Shown in pieces: positions 34,935-47,593 of a stretch of 64,000 nucleotides of DNA (position 1 is the stretch's first letter; each line of letters opens with the position of its first letter). The stretch is from Syngnathus acus (taxonomy: Eukaryota; Chordata; Actinopteri; Syngnathiformes; Syngnathidae). The stretch lies in assembly GCF_901709675.1 (NCBI RefSeq), contig NC_051099.1, positions 3,844,001 to 3,908,000 on the forward strand, written 5' to 3'. The position numbers and the translations under genes were made by a program. The notes beneath the pieces were generated by a model. That model searched no databases. It was not told where the DNA came from and saw only the letters and a list, made by a program, of their open reading frames with translations.

Positions 34935-36656
34935 GCGCGCACCTCAAGTCAGCTGCGCTCGCCGACCGGCTCGGACCCGAACCGCCACTTGGTCGCGCTA
35001 ATGGCTCCCAACCAAGGAGGGCGGAGCCTCTTCCTGCTTCGCGTAGCAAAACGCGTGGCCTCAAAGTAGTCACCGTGTCCTCTTCATCACGGGAGGGATC
35101 TTCCGTTCCTCAAGGTTCCCCTTGAACTTCTCTTGCGAGGATGGTGATGAAGAGTTAGATGGGAGGTGCCGCTAATGGGAGGGGGGGGGGGGGCAGCAGT
35201 CGTGGCCACGCCTCTTCAACGCAAACCGGGTAGATTCATTCTATTACTATTTGTAGGGGCCCACCAAACGCGCATAGAACTCACCCCTCGTAAATACATC
35301 AAATACCTTGACATGTTTTAATTAGTACCAATCAGAATTCTATTTTAGGGGTTACCTGGCCACTAGCCCCGCTGGGATCAGAGTTGCATTTTGTCGACTC
35401 GAAACTCCGGGTTCCCTGGAGACCTCACCCATATGCCAAGAGCCAAAGATGACATCTGCTCCCATGTTAGTCGCGGCTTGCACATTGACTACACACACGC
35501 ACGCACACATGACCCTTTTATTAGGGAGGATACGATACAAATATGCTGGAAAGCTAGAAATGATTCAATAATGTGCTGCAAACTGCATGCAGCATTGTTA
35601 CATTAAAAACACTTGGACAGTGTGACTAATGTATAAAAAAATATATTTGGGAACGTTCCAGTCGTCTTTCGAAGGAAAGTGACTTGGAAACTCACCTGAA
35701 GCTGAGCCTGCAGCACCACCGTGTGGCTGACCTGTCAAGTTGCACCTCGTTGACGACACACATCAGAACGCCACACAATGGTGTGAGATGAAGTCATCTG
35801 ATTCAATAGGCAGGTGATCACGTGACGCCAAACGCCTCAAGCTTGGACTTGAGAGCATTTCACAATGAGCATGAATGAGTTTGAATTAGCATTCATCATT
35901 TATTTACATCGACAGTTGACCTTTAACTTTTGGCGCACCTTCTCATTGTAAAAATCACAAGTGCATACTGGCAGTCAGCTCCGACGTCATCCTCATTTGA
36001 GTCCTTCAAAAATTCGAGCGCAAAGCAAAGTTTACATTTCATTTCTTGAAAAAAAAAAAGAGGAAAAAAAAGAAAAAAAAAAAAAGACTTGCAGGTGTTC
36101 ATCATACATAGCTCATGGAGCATGTATTCATTCTGAACCCCGCTAACACTGTGTGAAGGTAACGGGCGGCGTCTGCGTCCTGCTGCTCCCACTCCTGACA
36201 GTGGAGTGATCAAACCAGCTGGGGGGGGTGGGGGACGCGTCATACGTGCCGGGTTGAGGGGGGGGGGGGCAAAGGTAAAGTCACAGTTGTAGAAATGACA
36301 TCAGTGCAAACTGTCGCCGTGTCCACGCCCAGAACAAAATGGCGTCGGCGGTTTTGAGAACATCAGGGAAGTAAGATGCTTAAGATGTTTTGGTCACCGT
36401 GCAGGCGTTTGCGCTCAAGCATGCGTCATCGTTGTCAACATCATCAAAATCTCATGCTCGCCATTGGCCTAGTCGGGAGACGGGCAAAAGATTGCCAATG
36501 CGGTGGCCGCGTGCGCAATCACCTACTCATTCCCGACTCCCCGATCACAGTGACGGGATTTCCAATAGAGGACTTCACGAACTATCTCAGTCCACTACAT
36601 CAAAAGTTATGGCGAACAGACCAGGCGGATGCTTTGAGTGCTGGGAACACGCATGT
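34935..36656. other. ebf1 promoter region and rnf145 3' flank
   Basis: The left part, next to the ebf1 start at 34934, is GC-rich and should hold the ebf1 promoter and 5' UTR. The right part is the 3' UTR and flank of rnf145; on the minus strand an AATAAA reads at 35899-35904, about 750 bp beyond the rnf145 stop. Homopolymer runs include G12 near 35180 and an A-rich tract at 36048-36085. No additional gene is evident. Confidence 0.5.
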
Positions 36657-39621
36657 TCAATTGGCAACGACATCACCTGTTATGTCATTCGACGTCTTTG
36701 CTTGAGGCGCCGACTCAGGATCATGCAATAGGTTGCTGGGTTTGGCTGAGGCTCCGCCCACCGGTTTGGCACCTCCTTCCAAACAGGAAGCCGAAGGCGA
36801 AGGGGGCGTGTCAGAGGATGCACAAGACTGAGACGGAGCTGCTTCATCCTCCGCCTTCTCCTCGCCGACTTCTTCCTGTCTCGCACACACGTGACTGGCC
36901 GGTGGTGCGTCAGTTGCCGCTTGGCTCTTGAGTTGCGCGTGACAGAGAGGACACGTCTCTTGCACATACAGCCACTTCTTCAGACAGCCCGCATGGAAGA
37001 AATGGCTGCAGGGCGTTATGACGGCACTGCTCAGGTCCTGAAGGAATAAGTCCACACACACAGCCACAACCGGACGTTACACAATGGACCACACCGACGG
37101 GTGGGTGGTGGCAACACAAACGTGAAGACAAGGCGGGTGTGTGACCTGGTAGCAGATGGCACAGATGTCGTTGTGTCGTTGCAGTTGCGCCGGGCTGGCG
37201 GTGGGGAGGCTCTTGATCTTGTTGACGGCGTCGCGGCGCAGCAAGAAGCTCTGCCAGCCCAGCTGTGCCCGCAGCCACACGTTATAGTAGGAGTGCACCA
37301 GGATGATGGTGCCGCCCATCACGCTCCACTCGCCAAACACAGTCTCCGACACGCCGTAGCACACCACGCACACCGCCACCTGATGGACACGCATTGCTGT
37401 GACACACGCATACTGCCATACGTGCGTTCGTTTGTGTGAGCATGCGCGTGCGTACCAAAAACTCCAACAGCCTGTATGTCCCGTTGACGTAGTAGATGAC
37501 CTCATCCATGTTCTCCACCGGAGCCTTGCGGAACTCCTCCACCATGAAAAGCACGTAGATAAGCAGAGTGCCCAGCACCTGAAAGCATACGCACACTCAG
37601 TGACACCGGTTCGACATTCAGAGCCCACACTCCCACAATCGCAAATATATAACAATCCAAAACAAACACACACACACACACACACACTTCATGTCACTCA
37701 CTCTCTCACACACACACACACGCCTGCCCCGCCAACCTGCAGTGACGTGAGGATGGAGGACGAGATGATGATGAGGAGCCAGAAGTCCATGTGGAAGAAC
37801 TGACAGATCATGTAAGCCATGTAGGCTGGGAAGACCAGCAGGAAGAGGCACAGCGACACGGCTCGGAAGTGCTTCCACAAACTCCTGGCGGGAAGCGCGA
37901 CAAGGACGGCGGCTGAAGCGCAGAATGACGGGCAACCAAGTGTGCAGGCGGCGCCCGGGACCCCGTACCTGTCCCTGGAGGCTCCCAACGCCAGAACGAT
38001 GGGGTCGGCGATCTCCAGCATGGACTGCAGGATGGAGGCCACCACGATGAACAGGATGATGGACAGCAGAAAGGCCCGGTGGATCACCTGCAGCTCAATC
38101 AGACCCGTCTGGACGGCCAGGATCAGCAGAGTGATGCCCTCCGTCATGCCCCTGTGCATGCACACGGCCACAAACAGTCTTGGGGTGTGAGTGGGACTGA
38201 AAAGTGTATATAACTGATGTGTGAAAGGTGAAGTATCCCACCTGTGCATGGTGTTATCGTTGATGAAGGCCCGGTAGCCCTGCAGGTAAAACTTGCAGAG
38301 CGTGAGGACGCCCAGCGCGATGAAGGAGACTGTGAAGACCAGGCCCAGTAGCGAGTAGGGCGTACTGCAGCACTCGGCCACGCTGCACAGGGGTCATACA
38401 CAGGTCACAAACGTGCTTCGGCCGCAGCTCAGCCCGCCGTGGGACGCACCTGGTGAGAAAGAGGAAGAGCAGCCTCTCCCTGGAAGTGGGCTGGTCCCGG
38501 GTGCTGAAGTAGGAGTAGATCTGCAAGGCGAAGAGCAGCAGCCAGAAGCACATGAAGAGCACGGGCAGGACCAATTGGTTCCACAAGGACATGCCCAGAG
38601 CCAGAAGACCGTACACCTCCACCACCTGGACACCCAAGCCCAAGACAAACTCAGCCCAATCGTGGCTCACATCCATTAGGGTATGGCGTGGTCGCTGGAC
38701 ACAGGTCGCTGACTTGCCTGAGCCAGCTCGCGGTAGGCCGTTTTGGCCAGGTTGTATGGCACCAGCAGGTTGGACGCCAGGAAGTAGATGACCTCCAGGC
38801 CCGTGAAGATCATGGAGAACTTGTTGATGAACACGATGGTCTCCATGGGCACCAGGCACAGCCGGGCCACCAGGGGAAGCAGGTGGGCGGAGAACAGCCA
38901 GATGCGTTTGGTCTGCATCACGCATGAGCACAGCGTGCACACCACCAGCTGACCTGAGAACAGCAGGCGCCGCACATAACTGTTATTCTGCAGCCTATTT
39001 TTAAGCAGATAAAAAAAAAAAAAAACACCCGGACATGTATCGCTCGCTCTCACCCACGAGTGCCGTGGTGAATCGGTTCATGGAGAGCGGTTCCAGGTAC
39101 ACGGCGCCCTCGTGGCCCGACTCCAGCTCGCTGCGCACGTAATCCCTGACCACAACACAAAATAGATGCGTTCCAGTCCCGTCTCATGTCTGTTCCCGGT
39201 GTGTGCACGTACCTGGACACCTGGTGGCCAGCAAAGAGCAGCAGAGCCGTGAGCACGTAGAGGTAAAGCTTGACCAGGTGCTGACGAGGCAGCGTGAGCA
39301 GCACCAGGCTCAGGATGTAACCTGTAACACACACATGCACATACGTCAGATGCATACGTGTGTGTGCGCGCAGGCATAATGTAGCGGGAGGGGATTTTTT
39401 TTTTTTTAAAAAACATTTGAATGTGCATGGTACTGACCCACATAGTGCAGGTAGAGTGCCAGGTACTTGTACTGGAAGAGGGGGTTGTTGGACAGGCTGG
39501 AGCGCTGGATCTTCTGGAAGAATGAGCTCACGTCCCAGCGGTACAGCACATCCAGCAGCATGATGCTAGGCACCCGCAGGCCCACATTCAGCACCGCCTC
39601 CACGCGCTCCTTCAGAGCCAT
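36657..39621 (-). CDS. rnf145: Multipass membrane RING E3 ubiquitin ligase RNF145
   Basis: RNF145 is an ER membrane ubiquitin ligase linked to sterol sensing and HMG-CoA reductase turnover. Eleven exons, 39438-39621, 39213-39321, 39054-39145, 38718-38953, 38450-38625, 38242-38382, 37969-38151, 37737-37884, 37456-37578, 37146-37379 and 36657-37037, join to 668 residues (human about 663). The protein opens MALKERVEAVLNVGLRVPSI, has a dozen or so hydrophobic membrane segments and the family block YILSLVLLTLPRQHL, and carries a C3HC4-type RING at about 536-575 (CAICYQ ... CSHFFHAGC ... CPLC). The YLYF-type sterol-sensing motif reads YLYV here. A Ser/Pro/Glu-rich tail follows. Intron 4 has a GC donor (CAG|GCAAGT at 38718). 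A noncoding first exon probably ends at 40746 (donor GTAAG). The neighbours ebf1 and ublcp1 match human order. Confidence 0.96.
37666..37687. repeat. (CA)11 microsatellite in rnf145 intron 8
   Basis: A short perfect CA run, with further CA-rich sequence just beyond it up to 37722. Confidence 0.9.
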
Positions 39622-41829
39622 GGCCGCCCCCGATGGCGGGCGCGGCGCACCACTAGGATGGGACGATCTGGCAGGTGGCGCTGCGGCATAACAACAAAGC
39701 TTGCGTTACCTTCAGGAACACTTGTCGAGCATAACTGTGAGCGTTTGTTGTGGCTTTGGCGAGATCACACATCATGCAAAACTTCTGCCTAAAAATTGGC
39801 AGTGCAACGGAATTTGAATGTGAAGGGTGCTCTGTGTTGACATTATTGGAGCACACCACACACACACACACACACACACACACAATACGACCCAAACTGT
39901 ATATTTTTTTTAATCGTCATGTGTGAAAAAAACTTGATCTGTCACAGATCTAAACAAAAACATTTACTGTCAATATATGATCTGTTAAAGATTTTATTTA
40001 TGGTAATATCTTAAGGTGTGGGATATGAAAAAAATCGCCTAGACAAGAACAAATCAAGGATTAAAATATTGCGCTAAAACTCCTTACGTGTAGCAGGCCT
40101 GAATGACTGTTGCCATTCCAGCGACAAAATGCTGATGATGATGTGGTGTTACCTAATAGTCAAGTGCCGATGCTGCTTGCGTAACATCACCGCGGTCGTC
40201 CGCAGTATTTTGATCACTTAATCCGAGTACTTGGACACAAATAGTTGAAGTAAACGGGCTGTGACACTTTCACGGCGGATGAACAGTGACCAGCGCCGAT
40301 ACCGATATGAACTCGAGTAACCTCTCCGTCTGTCTGTCTGCTTCCGACGCTACATTGGCATTCATTGAATAAACCAAACAATAATTCGTTTGACTCGCTG
40401 AAACGTCATTTTACAACAAGTCTCACATGTAATTTAATCACAATTGCACACCAACACTGACTACTTCAGCGAGCAGCCGTGAGCAGGCAAGTCCTGCTAA
40501 CAGCTAGAATAGCCTAGCCGCAAACTAGCTAGCGCATCAAAGTGTGACGTCACACAAACAAGTCACACCGCGACTTCGAGAAAGTCGCGAATATAAAACA
40601 AGTATCCAGAGGCTCATAAAGTCCTAGCAGCTTTAGCGGCACATTTATTTCGGCAACATAACTTGGGCCTCGCTTGTCTTGTTTCAGCTTGGCCGGCTGG
40701 CACGTCGCTTGACCTGTTCAAAATGGCGGAGAAGGTCCAACTTACGCGCGATGGCCGCCGTCGGCGTTTTGAGTGCACGTTGGATCCCCGCCGAGGGCAC
40801 GGAACATTTTAGCCGGGCCAAGTCCTAACCGAGCCGCGTCGAGCTCACAGGAGGCGCCCGAGCCACGCGTCTCGAGCATCTCGCCCACATGCCATTCTAG
40901 TACGTAGGCGGCAGGCAGATAGCCAGCTAGCAAGTAGCCCAGCGGCTCAAACGCGAGCCTGTAGCGCACTCCGCGCATGCGCAGTCGCTGCCAGGCTCCT
41001 GCAATGACTTCTTTTTCCTTCCCCATGAGGCTCGCCAACTCTCGACTGTGGAACCCATTTGACACTCACGCGAAAATACATCGCCGCATAAAAAAAAATT
41101 AACAACCAGTAGGAATCACAGATAAATGCAAAGCCCGGTACGGGTGTGTTGGATATGAGCAATTTTAATTGAATTTGACCAGAGAATATTTCCCAAAATA
41201 CTTCGGCCAAATACAAGTGATAGGAATGGCAGAATGTTTCACGTGCAAAGGTGGCAGTGCCACAAAAAACTTGTACGAATATTGATTTAGCTCGCTTAAT
41301 GATGTTTTAACAGCAAAATGTACAATAGATCTCACTGCCACAAGCATAGTACTGAAATATATTCAAACACACAAGCGGAAATTTGAACATCCGGAAGGGA
41401 TCTGATGTCACTTATGAGAGCGTCGCGGTTGCCATGACGATCAGGCTTTGCCATTACGTCACTACCGGTTGAAGGCGGCGCGCCAGGAAAAATCTCTTTG
41501 CTGTCTTTTTGAGCTCCCTTTCACGCTCGTATCGTCGATACCTGAATGAAAGAGACCCACCGATTGGACTCCCTGCCGGCCGTTTGGACCGCGTCTCATG
41601 TTAGCATTACGTGCTAACTCGCTCCGCCAGGTAAATCCTGACGTTCAGTACACCGGTAAGTGCGCGCGCTCGCCTGCTTGTTCACGCGGCTAATGTTAGC
41701 GGTTAGCCGCCCGCTTAGCCCGCCGGGTTGGTCAGCCAGTTAGCCGGCTTGGCTAAAAACATCAACAATACCGGCCGCGTCTCATTTCACTTTGTGCTTT
41801 TGCAGCGCGTTTGTGCGTGCGTCTGAGCC
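39622..41829. promoter_or_regulatory. Head-to-head promoter region rnf145 / ublcp1
   Basis: The two genes diverge from this 2.2-kb region. On the minus strand a likely noncoding rnf145 exon ends at 40746. On the plus strand a likely noncoding ublcp1 exon ends at the donor CACCG|GTAAGT (41655), with the coding exon beginning after the acceptor TTTTGCAG at 41807. Probable promoters are therefore near 40.8-41.0 kb and 41.45-41.6 kb. A half CRE (TTACGTCA) lies near 41456. A (CA)14 run is at 39857-39884. I see no gene between. Confidence 0.55.
39857..39884. repeat. (CA)14 microsatellite
   Basis: A perfect CA run in the rnf145 5' region. Confidence 0.95.
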
Positions 41830-43687
41830 ATGTCCGTGTCCGTGATCATCAAATGGGGGGGGCAGGAGTACGCCATCACGTCCCTGTGCGAGGACGACAC
41901 CGTCATGGACCTCAAGCAGTCCATCAAGACCTTGACAGGCGTGCTACCTGAGAGGCAGAAGCTGCTCGGGCTCAAGGTCAAAGGTGAACGAACTGTCGAG
42001 GTTTCCAATTGGGTGGGATTTGTGTTCTCATCATCACGTCCGGTTCTTGCCTTGGCCTTGTGACATCAGGAAAAGCAGCGGAGGACCAAGTGAAGTTGGG
42101 CTCCCTCAAGTTGAAGCACAACACCAAGATCATGATGATGGGCACCAGCGAGGAGGGCCTGGTAGGACTGTATTTTCCATGATCCTTTCCTCTTCTGTTT
42201 AATTTTCTTGTTCTCAGTCTTCTCCCTCTCTGAGTTTTTCCTCAGTTTTCCCTTTCTCCATCGTTCTTCTCAACTCTTACATCTCCTACTTGTGCCATTC
42301 TGACTTGTGCAGGAGGAGGTCTTGGCCCCGCCCCCCGAGAACGACGACGTGGTCAACGACTTTGACATCGAGGAGGAGGTCATCGAAGTGGAGAACAGGT
42401 CAGACGCATGAATGATCCCTTCCAGCTTCTGACTTCATTACTTGACGTGTGCGGCAAAGTTTTTGCAGCCACCTTTGAGCATTTCAGCTGTCATACATTA
42501 AATTTCGAAAAATTTAGACATGTCCCGTGGTCAGAAGTCCAAATAACAAGCCACTGTCACGTGCTTGCAGAGAGGAGAACCTGGCAAAGATTGCTCGCCG
42601 CGTTAAAGATTACAAGGTGGAGGAGATGAATTCCCCCAGGGAAGGGAAAAGACTTCTGGTCCTGGACGTGGACTACACTTTGTTTGGTGAGTGCCATGTG
42701 TATGGGTTCGTGTGCGTGTATGTTTACACGTATGTGTGTGCGTATGTGTGTAGATCACAAGTCGTTTGCAGAGACTGGTCAGGAGCTGATGAGGCCTTAC
42801 CTTCATGAGTTCCTGACGTCAGCCTACGAAGATTACGACATCGTCATCTGGTGTACGTATCACCTCGTCATGACATCACCCCGATGAGTCGACGTCATCA
42901 TTCTGCGTGTTTGTTTCCTTGCAGCCGCCACCAGTATGAAGTGGATCGATGCCAAAATGAAGGTCAGTCACCTTGATGGCTGAGACACCCATGTGACTTC
43001 TTTCAGCCAATCAGAGCAGACACGGCAACAAGAGAACACGGCAAGGCATGACAAAAGGCAGTGTGTGTGTGCGTCTCAGGAGCTGGGTGTGACTGACAAC
43101 CCCAACTACAAGATCACCTTTATGCTGGACAGCGCCGCCATGATCACCGTGCACACACCCAAAAGAGGCGTCGTCGAGGTGAGGCAATTGTCCCTAAAAG
43201 TATTGGCCGTGTCCACGTTTGTGATGCTACCGATACGTCGGCGCAGGTGAAGCCGCTGGGCGTGATCTGGGGAAAGTACGAGCGCTTCTACAGCCGCAAG
43301 AACACCATCATGTTTGACGACATTGGACGCAATTTCCTGATGAACCCGCAAAACGGACTGAAGGTAGGAATTCGCTTCCGTGGCCATCAAGTGATGTCAG
43401 ACCTATTGCGACCGCTGATGCGTGGTTTGCAGATCCGACCGTTCATGAAGGCACACATGAATCGCGAGAAGGACCGGGAGCTCCAGAAGCTGAGCGAGTA
43501 CCTGAAGGAGATCGCCACACTGGATGACTTCACCACACTTAACCACAAACACTGGGAGAGGTAACACCAGCGCATGATTAAAAATTCAAATATTTAAGCA
43601 ATCGTATGTAGAGGTTTGACTGTACACACACACATTTGTCTCTGCATGTGTGTGTGTAGGTACCTGTCCAAGAGGCAGCAACACTGA
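41830..43687 (+). CDS. ublcp1: Ubiquitin-like domain CTD phosphatase 1
   Basis: UBLCP1 is a nuclear phosphatase that binds the 26S proteasome through its ubiquitin-like domain and dephosphorylates it, lowering proteasome activity. Ten exons, 41830-41983, 42070-42161, 42313-42398, 42571-42686, 42754-42852, 42925-42962, 43080-43178, 43247-43363, 43433-43560 and 43660-43687, join in phase to 318 residues, exactly the human length. The N-terminal ubiquitin-like domain (about 3-78) is followed by the HAD/FCP1-type phosphatase domain with the catalytic DVDYT, Asp143 and Asp145, and further family blocks YDIVIWSATSMKWI and [15 protein letters not shown]. The start ATG follows a spliced 5' UTR. It is divergent from rnf145 and convergent with ubtd2. 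It appears intact. Confidence 0.97.
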
Positions 43688-44516
43688 GACCACCATGAAG
43701 ACCTCATCACGACACCACACTGGAAGATGACTCATCCTGCGGCCAAACTCCACCTATTACGCACTGGCACTGTGCGCAACCCTAACCCTACAATACAGTG
43801 GCAAAACAAACACAACACAACAAACGCAGGAATCCAATGCAACGACGCTCCACACGCAATGCAGCGCCAAAAACGACAACGCAACAGCGACATTAACAAA
43901 GCAACACCTTGTAGCAACAGAAGCAGGGGAAAAAAAGCTGCCGATACAGCAAATGCGTCACGTCATGGAAACACCTGGAGGAATGTGTGTGCGTGTGTGT
44001 AAATAGGATATTCATAAAAAAAAACATTTTTTGTACCCATACTTGTGATTGATTTCATTTGTGTCTTCATTGATAAAGAAGTCAAAAGGTCAGCTAGTTT
44101 GTGTGTGACTATGGAACAGAGAAATCTCGTACAGAGGAGCTTTGGCTCAAAGAAAGCAAGCAAGCAAGAAAGGACAGGACAAGTTGCAGAAGAATAGAAA
44201 GAAAAAAATGGCTTTTAATTAGAAAAAGTTGGCTTCTCTCAATGAAAATATGTTGAGTCATCATCTTGATACTTTTCATGTGTGCTACTCTCACACGATT
44301 GTGAAATGAAAAGCCATTCCAGTCCAGCATTGTTTTTTTGTCCTCAGGCGTTAGCATGAGGAGCTATCCCATGTGCTAGCCCAAGCGTTATCCCAATCTT
44401 GTCAAGGCAACACAAATGTGGTTGGTCTTTCTTGTGATCATGCCTGACATAGTGACAAGCAAGGTATTGTATTCCTTACCAGCCAGCAAAGCATCCAAAA
44501 TGTTGCCCTGTCACCT
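43688..44516. other. Convergent 3' region ublcp1 / ubtd2
   Basis: This holds both 3' UTRs. Part is CA-rich (43790-43960). No coding exon is seen. The region is too short for another gene of the usual kind. Confidence 0.6.
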
Positions 44517-46206
44517 TTAAGCGTCCACGGGAGAAGGCTGGTGTTGCGTTTCCCGACTGGGAGTGCGTGGTGGAGGCACATCCGCCAGCGGCTGGCTGAT
44601 AATGACTTGCACGACGTAATCCCGCGAGATGTTGATCTGCTCTAATCGCAGCCTGTCGGTGAGCGGGCGGCCTGAGAAGAACCAGCGCTGGGCGGCGGCG
44701 TCCACGCCTTCCTGAGCGTGCAGGCGCCGCTTCATGGCGCCCACCGTGTCGCTCGAGCGCACACGCAGGCGCAGGTCGCGGCCTGTGGAGAGGCGCAGAC
44801 GCAGCTGCCGCTCGCCACCGCCGTCGTCGTCACCCTCTACCGATGCATCAGCCCCGGCAGAGTCTCGGTCGGAGGCGTCTGGTTCGTCGGAGTGTTCCTC
44901 GATCATGTTGATGGGTGGCGCCAGGCAGTAGACAGGCAGCTGGTAGCGGTTGCCCAGCTCATCGTAGCATTCGCTCAACAAGCCTGCAATGAGAAACATT
45001 GACCCAAAAATGCAGCTTTCAGTCAATTCCATCATTTCATGTTCAAGCGCAGGTACATGCAGGTTACTCGACTGACCGTGCGGCAGCGTGATGCTGGCAC
45101 CGTCCAGGATGGCTTGGGCCAGCTGGTGGTCTCGGCTCTCAAAGGCGCCGGCGGCCGCCCTCAGCGCGTCCCAGATCTCCTTGCGGCCTTCGAAGGCCGG
45201 TGCCGTATCCCAGAATTCGTCGCGCTTACTGCGCAGCTGGCCTTCCGTCATGGGGTAGTCGCTCTTCCATTTGGGACGCTCGCGCTTGAGCAGCTGGTTC
45301 CGCCCCAGAGCAACTGACAACAACAAAGATCGACATTCCTTAATTAGACAGCCCATCGGTGCGGGCGTCGGGTCGTGTTTGCACGTTTGTCGACATCTTT
45401 CTACTTGGATTTCTGTGCACTCAGCGAACAAACGTAGACGTTCAGAAAACAAAGCGAAAAATAATATCAACTGTGTACTTTGAGACATTTCTTGACTTGA
45501 ATAAAGCCAACATGGTAACTTTTGTTCTGATAATGACTGTATGGAATACACTACAACAACATTGGAGTCCTGGAACTAAACAGAAACAAAAATGTCAACT
45601 TGAGGATTCTGATGACAGTCCAGATGTCTCATTTCAAATGCAAGGGGGAAAGAAAAAAAATCGTCCGGAAAATAAATTCAAGCCATTCGGAAGAATCGAC
45701 TTAAAAAACAGTAACCGAGTACTTGCTAACTTGTCACCACTTGAGACATTTTCATCATGTCAAGTGCGGCAACATTCACGACATTTCCATGAAAAAACTT
45801 AAACATCCATTTAGCAACCTTTCGAAGCTCACCAACGCTTGAAAACGAGCGACAATAAAATAAAAGACGTAGCAGTTAGCCTGCTAGGAGCTAGCATGCT
45901 AACTTAGCATCCTTGCCAGACTCACATGCTACGTGAACAAAGGCGCACACGCATCTAAAAACGTTATATTCTGCTACTTTGTTGACATGTTGGGTCCGGA
46001 ACTCCTCTGTTTACCTCACCCGGGAGTAGACAAGATCGTAGGCAGAGCCCAGCCGGACCCTACCCGGTGCCAAAGCGACACCTGGCCGTGGCCCCCGCGA
46101 AGCGCCAGGAGAGAAGAAAGGAAGGAAGGACGTTACCTCCGGTTCCGTCAGAGTTGTCGTTCAAGCTGCCCGAGGAGTCGTGCTGGCTCCCCACACAGCC
46201 ACCCAT
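44517..46206 (-). CDS. ubtd2: Ubiquitin domain-containing protein 2
   Basis: UBTD proteins are small adaptors that bind ubiquitin-conjugating enzymes of the UBE2D family. Three exons, 46137-46206, 45077-45313 and 44517-44983, join in phase to 257 residues. The N-terminus [20 protein letters not shown] matches UBTD2, not UBTD1, and has Gly2 and Cys4 that could be acylated. The conserved UBTD N-terminal domain holds [20 protein letters not shown] and [20 protein letters not shown]. The C-terminal ubiquitin-like domain includes [11 protein letters not shown] and [10 protein letters not shown]. Human UBTD2 is 234 residues; the extra length is an acidic Asp/Glu/Gly linker before the ubiquitin-like domain. 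UBTD2 lies at human 5q35, on the same arm as RNF145 and UBLCP1. Confidence 0.95.
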
Positions 46207-46295
46207 GTGTGGTTCGGTTCGGCGGCCCGACCCGGGTAGCTCGCCGCCTCCTCCGCCCCGCCGCGGCGCTGCGCTGCGTCGCCTAGACCTCCCCC

Positions 46296-46690
46296 CATCA
46301 CCCCCCACCCCAGCACACTTCTCTCCTAACTCGCTTGCATCCCTGCGTCCTTTACTTCTCCCTCGCGTCCTTCTTAATTTCTGTCATTCTTGTTTTCCAT
46401 CCATGCTTCCTTCCTCACTTTACGACCACCTTGCTTGTTCCCTCGCTTTCCTCCTCAGCTCTTGCATCTTCTTCTGTGTCCCTTCTCCTTTTCTTTTTCT
46501 CTAGTCTTGCAGTAGCACACAACTTTCCCTACTACCCCATCTTGCTCCTTTTGTGCTCCCGCTGACCATTCCCCCGCTTTTCCTTCCTTTCCTTTGGCAG
46601 CTTCTGCATCCCCATCTGTTCTCACTCGCCTCCTCATGCCACCGTGCATCCTTGCAGTAGCCTCCTGCTTTCCTTCTCCCCTTCATCACT
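46296..46690. repeat. Long strand-biased polypyrimidine tract
   Basis: About 400 bp with a strong C/T bias on the plus strand (many ctt, tcc and cct runs). It is not a simple microsatellite but shows clear strand asymmetry. It lies just upstream of ubtd2, whose transcript runs the other way. Confidence 0.7.
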
Positions 46691-47050
46691 TTCTTCCCTA
46701 GCCACACACGCATGTCATATGATAGCAAATGTGTAGAAATCATTTTTAGAAACATTACCATGAACCCAAACGCGATTTCCTCCCTAATAAATAAGCGGAA
46801 CACTTGCATCCGCTAGGTGGCAGTATACAGCATCCGCTCCGTTGTGCGTTCATTCAACCCTTGACGCCCCACCACCACGAAATAAAAACCAACAATAAAA
46901 ATATACATACATATAACCAAACTCATACATATTTCCCAAAAAACTCCCACAATCATCCGAAAAAATACACAATCGCACATTTCAGAGGCTGCCAATATGG
47001 TGCTTTGGAGAGATGAAACACAAAAGGCACATGTATGACATGTTCAAATG

Positions 47051-47056
47051 TTTATT
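47051..47056 (-). terminator. Probable poly(A) signal of arr3
   Basis: tttatt on the plus strand is AATAAA on the arr3 strand, about 540 bp past the predicted stop codon. Confidence 0.5.
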
Positions 47057-47593
47057 GGATAAGACCAGGCAGAATCAACACGTGTGTGCGTGAGCAGTTG
47101 TACGTGTGCATTGAAGTGGTTGTTTTCCTCAGTTTTTCGTTGCCGTCTTCGACATCACTTCCCGTCTGGATTTCTGTACCGTCATTCCAGCTCCAGCTTG
47201 ACGTTGTCGCTAATGACGACAATATTTCAACATACATTAATCGTGCCACGTCACACGTCACTATAAAAACATCACTCATAGCAGGTAAAAATATCTCATG
47301 TCAATATACAGTAAAAACGTGATGTCACGTGACATCATCTATGGGACGTGAAACTGCTGAGCTCACATGACTGCACTAATCGGAAGCGTGTGTTGCCGTG
47401 GCGACACTGGGTCATTTTTTTTTTAGGATGAGGAGTACACACAAACATACTTACATATGTGCACAGCCTTTACTCTGACGACCAGAAAAGAGGTAAAGCA
47501 GCAATGAGTGATACATTTCCCACTTACGACCTCAAATGTTTGCAAATCCAAATATTTTTTTCATGGGACAACACTGAAGAAATACAGCTTGGT

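Larger units (their letters stand above)
46207..47593. other. ubtd2 promoter side and arr3 3' flank
   Basis: From about 46296 to 46690 the plus strand is almost purely C/T in long stretches, next to the ubtd2 start. Beyond that is AT-rich sequence and, from about 47050, the 3' UTR of arr3. I searched the minus strand here by eye for a C-terminal arrestin exon (acidic, with an F-x-x-F-like motif) and found none. No other gene is seen. Confidence 0.55.

Noticed and set aside
43783-43796. Telomere-like ccctaaccct
   Set aside because: Only about two units; also seen once near 26486. Too short to be interstitial telomere sequence.
44517-45551. Single-exon reading of ubtd2 through its introns (344 codons)
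   Set aside because: The intervening sequence has clear splice sites and is not conserved; the spliced form matches UBTD2 exactly at the junctions.
47052-47279. Candidate last exon of arr3 (minus strand, VEDGNEKLRKTT...)
   Set aside because: Frame and composition do not resemble an arrestin C-tail and the acceptor is weak.
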